A stretch of 18,657 nt of DNA from Bacillota bacterium (GTDB taxonomy: Bacteria; Bacillota; Clostridia; Lachnospirales; CAG-274). Below, piece by piece: positions 13,944 through 18,657 of this stretch (positions are counted from its first letter, which is position 1; each line of letters opens with the position of its first letter). The position numbers and the translations under genes are program-made. The stretch covers positions 1 through 18,657 of the forward strand of contig JAGAHK010000180.1 of NCBI GenBank assembly GCA_017627115.1, in the 5' to 3' direction. The notes beneath the pieces were generated by a model, which saw only the letters and a program-made list of their open reading frames with translations, ran no database searches and had not been told where the DNA came from.

Positions 13944-15935
13944 TCATAACATATTGTTCGAGGCAAGGAAATTGTAGATATATTCCGCAGCCTGACCGCG
14001 TGTTACGGTCTCTGTGCCGTTGTATTTGCCTTGTCTTTCAAATATCAGTCCCATTGCCGAAGCTATTGCGACTGTGCCTTTGTATTTTTCATCGACATCA
14101 TCGAATTTGTCAACGAAAATGTCTTTCTGCGCAAGCTCCGTATAGCCCATAGCTTCCACAAAAACTGTGGCAACATCATATTTTGTTGCATCTTTGCGCA
14201 GCTGTGACTCGGTATAAACGGGCTTGTCGGCATATGTTATAAACTCGGCAGGGTAGGAGAAAAATGTACAGAAATCCTCCACGGTTATGGGCTTGTCGGG
14301 CTCAAACTTGCTGTAAGGCAGTCTGTAGCCGTATTCCGACAGAGTTTCAATTGTCTCCTTGTAAGGGCTGTTTTCAAGGTCGGTGTACTTGCCGTTTGCA
14401 GTTTCTTCGTATGGCTCGCCGTCATATGAGGAAATGCGTTTTCCTGTTTTTGCATCATAATAGAACGAACCGTATAAGTTGCTGCTGTCCATACCGTATA
14501 CAAGCATGGGCTTGTTATTTTTTATGATATACCTTAAGCTGTGATTGTTTGCTTCAAGACAGGTGTTGAAAACGGCGGTCTCGTCAATTACGTCATCAAG
14601 TGACGGAAAATCGGTAGCATACCAATTCTTCTGATATGTGCTTATATTGTAATCGCTGTCAACGCCGATGCTCACCGACTGACCGTTTACCTCTATGCCG
14701 TTGCAGACACGTTTGTAATAAACATTGCCGTTTTCCGTTTCGACAGTGTATTCACCGCCCGAATAAATGTCGGGCGCAAGCTGCTTTATAAGCTTGTCGG
14801 CAATATCCGCTGTCTTTTTGGTGTCGTATTTAAAGTCCTTGTCATCCTGTTTTGGCATATAGTTGTAGAAATACAGTACCTCGCCCGTTTTTGCATTGAG
14901 TTCCGCACCCGCATAACCCAACATACTTGTTTCTGTTGAACCGTAGCTTATGTCTATCAAAGCCGTATCGTCCATCCAATATGTATAACTGTCCTCTATT
15001 TCGGCATCCTTGATAACGGGGAAATATTTTTTGATGATACTGTCCGCCTTTTCTTCACTTATAAGATTTTTATAGTCTTCTATAGCCTTTTTTTCGTATT
15101 GAGTCACACGTTTTGACTGTGTGGCACCGTTTAATGTATCATCGGCATATGCAGCAGTTTCTTCCGCAAACCCAAGACCGTTATCGTAGAAATTATCCTC
15201 GGCTGCCACAAGACTGCCGTCTTCTGCGTTCACATACGCAGGTTCGATAATATAAACGGGTTTTACGAACATTTTGCCCGTTATATCGTAAAAGCTTTGA
15301 TATACAAGCTTGAAATGCTTGTTTTGTTTGTAGGTTTCAAGCTCTTTTGCGGTATTTATAAGTTTTGCATTGTCGGGTGCTTTGTACTCACATTTAAGTG
15401 TTTCAAAGCAGATACCCGAAAAATTGCTTATATCGCCAGTAAGTCTGTTTACGCTTATGATCACGGGTTCGTCAAGCTTTATGCCGTTTTGTGTGTAATA
15501 ATAAGTAAACGAGACAGCCGAACTGCTTATTTTTGTGTTTTCGCATACAAGACTTGCCGCCGCTTCGCCGTAAAGCCCCGTAAGCACCTTTTCGGCTATT
15601 TTCTGCGCACGTACTTTGCCTATTTTTTCGTTAAGCCCCATGCTTTTGCTTTCGGAGTAATCTCTGTTGTCGTATGAATAATAGCTTGTTACACAGCCAT
15701 GCTCGTCCGTGCCGATATTGTACTCACGACCGCCGTTGTCATAGCTCCAGCTTATATATGTATGGCCTGCATATTGGCTTATCTGTACGTTGGAAAGATC
15801 CTCGGGCAAGTCAAAGGCATCACGAACGGTCGTGATTATGCCCTCATAATCGGTTTCAGCCTTATCTGCCGCCAAAACAGGCAAAGCAGTAAAGAACACA
15901 GATGCTGCAATAAATAAAGCAATAAATCTTTTCAT
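13944..15935 (-). CDS. Secreted YcdB/YcdC-domain protein with C-terminal S-layer homology repeats
   Basis: A cell-envelope protein of unknown activity, probably held to the cell wall by its SLH repeats. The 663 residues begin with a signal peptide (1-22, LPVLAA). Two YcdB/YcdC-type units related to PepSY follow (about 29-250 and 290-500, with motifs such as NRLTGDISNFSG, NAKTGEVLYFYNY and YDAKTGKRISSYDG at the strand-turn-strand positions). SLH-like repeats occupy about 516-660: one starting YTDLENSPYKETI and ending ITVEDFC, a second with only its last helix clear (KYDVATVFVEAMGY), and a third from FDDVDEKYKGTV to VTRGQAAEYIYNFL. PepSY-type domains are thought to inhibit or chaperone secreted proteases, but that is family-level guesswork. 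GGGAGGT precedes the ATG, and a consensus promoter lies at 15972-16000. It is the first gene of the cca/pectate lyase unit. Confidence 0.88.
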   Translation of the reverse strand: MKRFIALFIAASVFFTALPVLAADKAETDYEGIITTVRDAFDLPEDLSNVQISQYAGHTYISWSYDNGGREYNIGTDEHGCVTSYYSYDNRDYSESKSMGLNEKIGKVRAQKIAEKVLTGLYGEAAASLVCENTKISSSAVSFTYYYTQNGIKLDEPVIISVNRLTGDISNFSGICFETLKCEYKAPDNAKLINTAKELETYKQNKHFKLVYQSFYDITGKMFVKPVYIIEPAYVNAEDGSLVAAEDNFYDNGLGFAEETAAYADDTLNGATQSKRVTQYEKKAIEDYKNLISEEKADSIIKKYFPVIKDAEIEDSYTYWMDDTALIDISYGSTETSMLGYAGAELNAKTGEVLYFYNYMPKQDDKDFKYDTKKTADIADKLIKQLAPDIYSGGEYTVETENGNVYYKRVCNGIEVNGQSVSIGVDSDYNISTYQKNWYATDFPSLDDVIDETAVFNTCLEANNHSLRYIIKNNKPMLVYGMDSSNLYGSFYYDAKTGKRISSYDGEPYEETANGKYTDLENSPYKETIETLSEYGYRLPYSKFEPDKPITVEDFCTFFSYPAEFITYADKPVYTESQLRKDATKYDVATVFVEAMGYTELAQKDIFVDKFDDVDEKYKGTVAIASAMGLIFERQGKYNGTETVTRGQAAEYIYNFLASNNML

Positions 15936-15971
15936 ATAAATACCTCCCGTTTTTATAAGAATTATACTTTA

Positions 15972-16000
15972 ATTATAGGACTGCGGCGGCAGTTTGTCAA
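15972..16000 (-). promoter_or_regulatory. Sigma-A promoter of the YcdB/SLH, cca, pectate lyase unit
   Basis: On the minus strand, TTGACA (16000-15995), 17 bp, then TATAAT (15977-15972); both boxes are perfect. The spacer contains a small palindrome, ACTGC-CGCC-GCAGT (15979-15992), placed where a repressor could act, though 5-bp arms may be chance. Confidence 0.85.
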
Positions 16001-16089
16001 GAAATACAAAGGAATTTGCCCGACAGGGAAGAAAAGGCAAAATGTTATTTCAGCAAACCTGTCGATTTTGTTTGCACTTTTTGTTTAAG

Positions 16090-16118
16090 TAATAATTGAT
16101 CCCGTGTGGCAATATACT
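16090..16118 (+). promoter_or_regulatory. Sigma-E-like promoter of sipL
   Basis: TAATAAT (16090-16096) fits the sigma-E -35 pattern KMATAWW. After 14 bp, AATATACT (16111-16118) matches the -10 CATACAnT at 6 of 8 positions; a 14-bp gap is the usual spacing. Transcription would begin near 16125, about 30 nt before the start codon. In Clostridioides difficile sipL is a sigma-E (mother cell) gene, which supports the call. No sigma-A promoter was seen here. Confidence 0.5.
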
Positions 16119-16155
16119 TGTTGTATAGAAAAATATGACAAGGGGAGGTCTTTAT

Positions 16156-17706
16156 TTGGAGGCTATAAAGAAAACAATATCTGTGGACAAGAATACCGCA
16201 AACGAAACTATGCAGCTTTTACTTGAGGGTGAGGTCATAGTGCCCGATTCAAAGGGTGATATGCAGCGCATTATATCCTGCGCCGCCGACTGCTTTGTCA
16301 GACCCTGCGGAGTAAACGGCAACAGGCTTGAATTCAGCGGCAGTGCGGATATAGATATAATATATCTGTGCAAAAACCAAAATGCCGTCGGTATGTCGGG
16401 CACTGCGGCCATAAACGATTTTATGGTAATAGAGGGGCTTGACAAAAACAGCACAGTCCAGCTTGACTGTAATATTATCAGTGTGGACTGCAATGTTCAA
16501 AACGAGCGAAAAGCCGCTTATAAACTGCTAATAGAGGTAAGCTGCCATGTTTTTGATACATACTGCGGTGATGTTGTGGAAAGCATAGATGGTCTGAATG
16601 ATGAGAATATGTTTATCAACGATATAAACTATACCAACCTTATCTCAAAGCAGCCGGGAAGCATAACTGTGCGCGAACAGCTTAAAATAGGCAAGGAAAA
16701 GCCGAATATAGACAGCATTGTCCGTGCTTTTGCGCAGCCTGTTAATATAAATGCTGCCTGTGCGGACGAGGGCGTGAAGATAACGGGTGATCTTAAACTT
16801 ACCTTTTTGTACAACGGCGCCGAGGGCGGAGATCCGCTTGAAGTCTTTACCGATGAAGTGCCGATAAACGGCTGTGTTGAGGTCAGCGGAGTAAGGGAGG
16901 ATATGCTGTGCAGTCCCGATATAAAGGTAGAAAAACTGTTTTACTCGGTGCTTGCGGACGAGGACGGGGAGTCGAGAGTAATTGATATAGAGTGTGAGCT
17001 TTGCATTTATCCAAATGTTTTTGGCAGCAATAATGTGAAACTTCTTGACGATGCCTATTGTCTTGACCGTTTTCTTGAACTTGAATGCCGTAATATAGAA
17101 GCATTCAGGGCTATATGCTGCAATAACAGCCAATGCCCGATAAAGCAGCCCGTAGAGACCGATGGTGCGGATATGCTCCAGATATACTGCGTTACTGGTG
17201 ACGTAACAGTGGATAATGTGTCTGTTATGCAGGATAAAACGCTTGTTGAGGGCGTTCTGACCGTTAACGTGCTGTATGTTACGGGAAACGACAGTGACCC
17301 CGTTTGCGGTTTCAAGGGCGATATACCGTTTTCGCACACGCTTGAAACTCTTGGCAGTACGGAGTGTATGACCGCACTTGTAAATGCCGCACCGCAGCAT
17401 ATAGGTTTTAATATGCTGTCACAGCGCGAAGTCGAGATAAGGGGAATGCTTGCGATAAACTGCGTTGTTATTGAAAACACTGCATTTACGGTGGTCACAA
17501 ATGTAAAGGAAAGACCTGTACCCGACGGCTTTTTTGACAGTCTGCCAAGCGTTACCGTTTATATAGTAAAAAAAGGTGATACGCTGTGGAAGCTTGCAAA
17601 ACGGTTCAATACCACGGTGAGCGAGATAGCGAAAATAAATGGCATAGAAGATGTCGATCTGATACATCCCGGTGACAGACTGCTTATTCTGAAAGGTGCT
17701 GCGTGA
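16156..17706 (+). CDS. sipL: SipL-type spore morphogenetic protein (DUF3794 repeats plus LysM)
   Basis: Mother-cell protein of spore coat assembly. In C. difficile SipL binds the coat basement ATPase SpoIVA through its LysM domain and is needed to localise the coat around the forespore. The 516 residues carry three DUF3794-like stretches (about 28-128, 188-278 and 338-433) with repeated motifs such as DIIYLCKNQNA, LTFLYNGAEGG and VNVLYVTGND. A C-terminal LysM follows (about 467-513: VYIVKKGDTLWKLAKRFN, ending IHPGDRLLIL). A TTG at 16156 is chosen because AGGGGAGGT lies 6 nt before it; an in-frame ATG at 16135 lies upstream of that ribosome site and has none of its own. The last base of its TGA is shared with the next ATG. 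It is divergent from the YcdB/SLH unit. Confidence 0.9.
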   Translation: MEAIKKTISVDKNTANETMQLLLEGEVIVPDSKGDMQRIISCAADCFVRPCGVNGNRLEFSGSADIDIIYLCKNQNAVGMSGTAAINDFMVIEGLDKNSTVQLDCNIISVDCNVQNERKAAYKLLIEVSCHVFDTYCGDVVESIDGLNDENMFINDINYTNLISKQPGSITVREQLKIGKEKPNIDSIVRAFAQPVNINAACADEGVKITGDLKLTFLYNGAEGGDPLEVFTDEVPINGCVEVSGVREDMLCSPDIKVEKLFYSVLADEDGESRVIDIECELCIYPNVFGSNNVKLLDDAYCLDRFLELECRNIEAFRAICCNNSQCPIKQPVETDGADMLQIYCVTGDVTVDNVSVMQDKTLVEGVLTVNVLYVTGNDSDPVCGFKGDIPFSHTLETLGSTECMTALVNAAPQHIGFNMLSQREVEIRGMLAINCVVIENTAFTVVTNVKERPVPDGFFDSLPSVTVYIVKKGDTLWKLAKRFNTTVSEIAKINGIEDVDLIHPGDRLLILKGAA

Positions 17707-18638
17707 TGATACGTTTTGTGTTTTCGGGAAACGGGCTGTCGTGCTTTTACAGGGGTGCGGACGGCAGTATATACAGGCGAGCATATACGGACGGCAGGTG
17801 GAGCAGGGCGGTTTGTGTTATATCGGAGGTACGCAGGCATTATTCGGTGTTTGCGGATAAAAACACGGCGGAAGTGTCACTTATATGTCAGGAGAACGGC
17901 GGCGATATAGTTCTATGCCGCGAAAAAGAGGGCGAATGGCAAAACCGCACTCTTTTGGAGGGAAAAGGCCTCGATCCTCCCGATATGCTTTTAAAACGCT
18001 TCGGAAACTGCCTTATCTGCAATCTGCCGCGGGAAAACGAGCAAACTCTGATGATACAGAGGCAAAATAATGGCAAATGGGAACGCTCGGAACTGATAGA
18101 CAGCTTTATACCGTTCAGAAACGGTGTTTTCAGACTGATAATGCTTGAAAATGGCAGGGGACTGCTTGTTTACCGCAAAAATCTGCATAAACAATGCCTC
18201 GGCTTCAGAGTGTTGGAGAAAAACGGGGATTTCGGCGAGTTCCATACAGTATTTGCGGCAGGCGGTGTTATTTCAGATCACAGTGCGGTAATTTACAAAG
18301 GACTGCTGCATTTTGTTATTGCCGAAAGAGGCCGTTTTTCAAGCAGGCTTGTATACACCCGTGCATCCGAGCAGGCCGCAGAGTACCGCAGCAATGTGCT
18401 GTGGGAGGGTATGAGTATTGATAATACCGCTGTCCGTGCAGATGAAAATGGACTGACGGTCACGCATAATTCGGGCAGGCGGATATATACCTTTGTAAAC
18501 GGCGGTGAAATGTTCAGAGGCGCGGATGTAAGACAAAGCGGAGTAAAGCTTGCAAAAGCATATGTGACGGGCGGAAAAGTGAATGATGTGATAGTGCCTG
18601 CCGATAAACCGTATAATATTGATGTAAAAGGGCTTTAA
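17706..18638 (+). CDS. Unknown protein, propeller-like repeats, coupled to sipL
   Basis: I do not recognise a named family. The 310 residues have no signal peptide or membrane segment and are mostly alternating short strands. An imperfect unit recurs: an aliphatic strand, a charged turn, then (D/E/N)G(R/E/K)W and another strand. The turn aromatic falls at about Trp32 (DGRW), Trp78 (EGEW), Trp125 (NGKW), Phe176 (NGDF) and Tyr227, 46-51 residues apart. This suggests five or six blades of a small beta-propeller. The C-terminal 50 residues lack the pattern. ATG 17706 overlaps the sipL stop (TGATG), with AAAGGTG upstream; an in-frame GTG at 17703 is the alternative. Translational coupling and the sigma-E-like promoter suggest expression in the sporulating mother cell. 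A role in coat assembly is inference only. Confidence 0.8.
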   Translation: MIRFVFSGNGLSCFYRGADGSIYRRAYTDGRWSRAVCVISEVRRHYSVFADKNTAEVSLICQENGGDIVLCREKEGEWQNRTLLEGKGLDPPDMLLKRFGNCLICNLPRENEQTLMIQRQNNGKWERSELIDSFIPFRNGVFRLIMLENGRGLLVYRKNLHKQCLGFRVLEKNGDFGEFHTVFAAGGVISDHSAVIYKGLLHFVIAERGRFSSRLVYTRASEQAAEYRSNVLWEGMSIDNTAVRADENGLTVTHNSGRRIYTFVNGGEMFRGADVRQSGVKLAKAYVTGGKVNDVIVPADKPYNIDVKGL

Positions 18639-18657
18639 GAATATTATAAAAAGATAA

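Noticed and set aside
16135..16155. Upstream ATG as the sipL start
   Set aside because: The only strong ribosome site (16141-16149) lies downstream of this ATG and is correctly spaced for the TTG at 16156.

Overview
The window looks like the chromosome of an anaerobic, endospore-forming member of the Clostridia, probably a gut or plant-fibre specialist of the Oscillospirales/Monoglobales kind. The evidence is a sipL-type spore morphogenesis gene, a YlmC/YmxH sporulation gene, an S-layer-homology protein of the YcdB/YcdC type, a family 9 pectate lyase, a perfect CIRCE operator, consensus sigma-A promoters with AGGAGG-type ribosome sites, and frequent ATA isoleucine codons. The genus is inference; no rRNA is present.

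Layout. Nearly everything from 1 to 15935 is on the minus strand. From high to low coordinates: (i) a consensus promoter at 15972-16000 starts a tightly packed three-gene unit: a secreted YcdB/SLH protein, the CCA-adding enzyme, and a 1277-residue secreted pectate lyase whose start overlaps the cca stop by 4 bp. A long two-tier hairpin at 8789-8838 ends this unit. (ii) An intergenic stretch (8377-8852) carries a nested hairpin-rich repeat and the comEC promoter. comEC (DNA uptake channel) is followed by a second unit with its own promoter: pepP, a PD-(D/E)XK DUF2161-type gene, a SEC-C-tagged methionine aminopeptidase and an alpha/beta-hydrolase. (iii) Another repeat-rich gap (1876-2383) holds a 196-bp MITE-like element and an inverted second copy of the repeat near comEC. 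(iv) A YlmC/YmxH gene, then a perfect CIRCE, a consensus promoter, a leader of about 340 nt made almost entirely of three 93-bp tandem repeats, and htpG, which runs off the left edge.

On the plus strand, divergent from the YcdB/SLH promoter, a sigma-E-like promoter at 16090-16118 precedes sipL (three DUF3794-like stretches plus a LysM), which overlaps by one base a gene of unknown function that looks like a small beta-propeller.

The most unusual material is non-coding: stem-loops in the htpG leader and in the dispersed repeats differ between copies by paired, compensatory changes, which suggests that the folded form is under selection. The best protein-level candidate for something undescribed is the sipL-coupled propeller-like protein. 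No rRNA, tRNA, CRISPR array, insertion sequence or prophage gene was seen.
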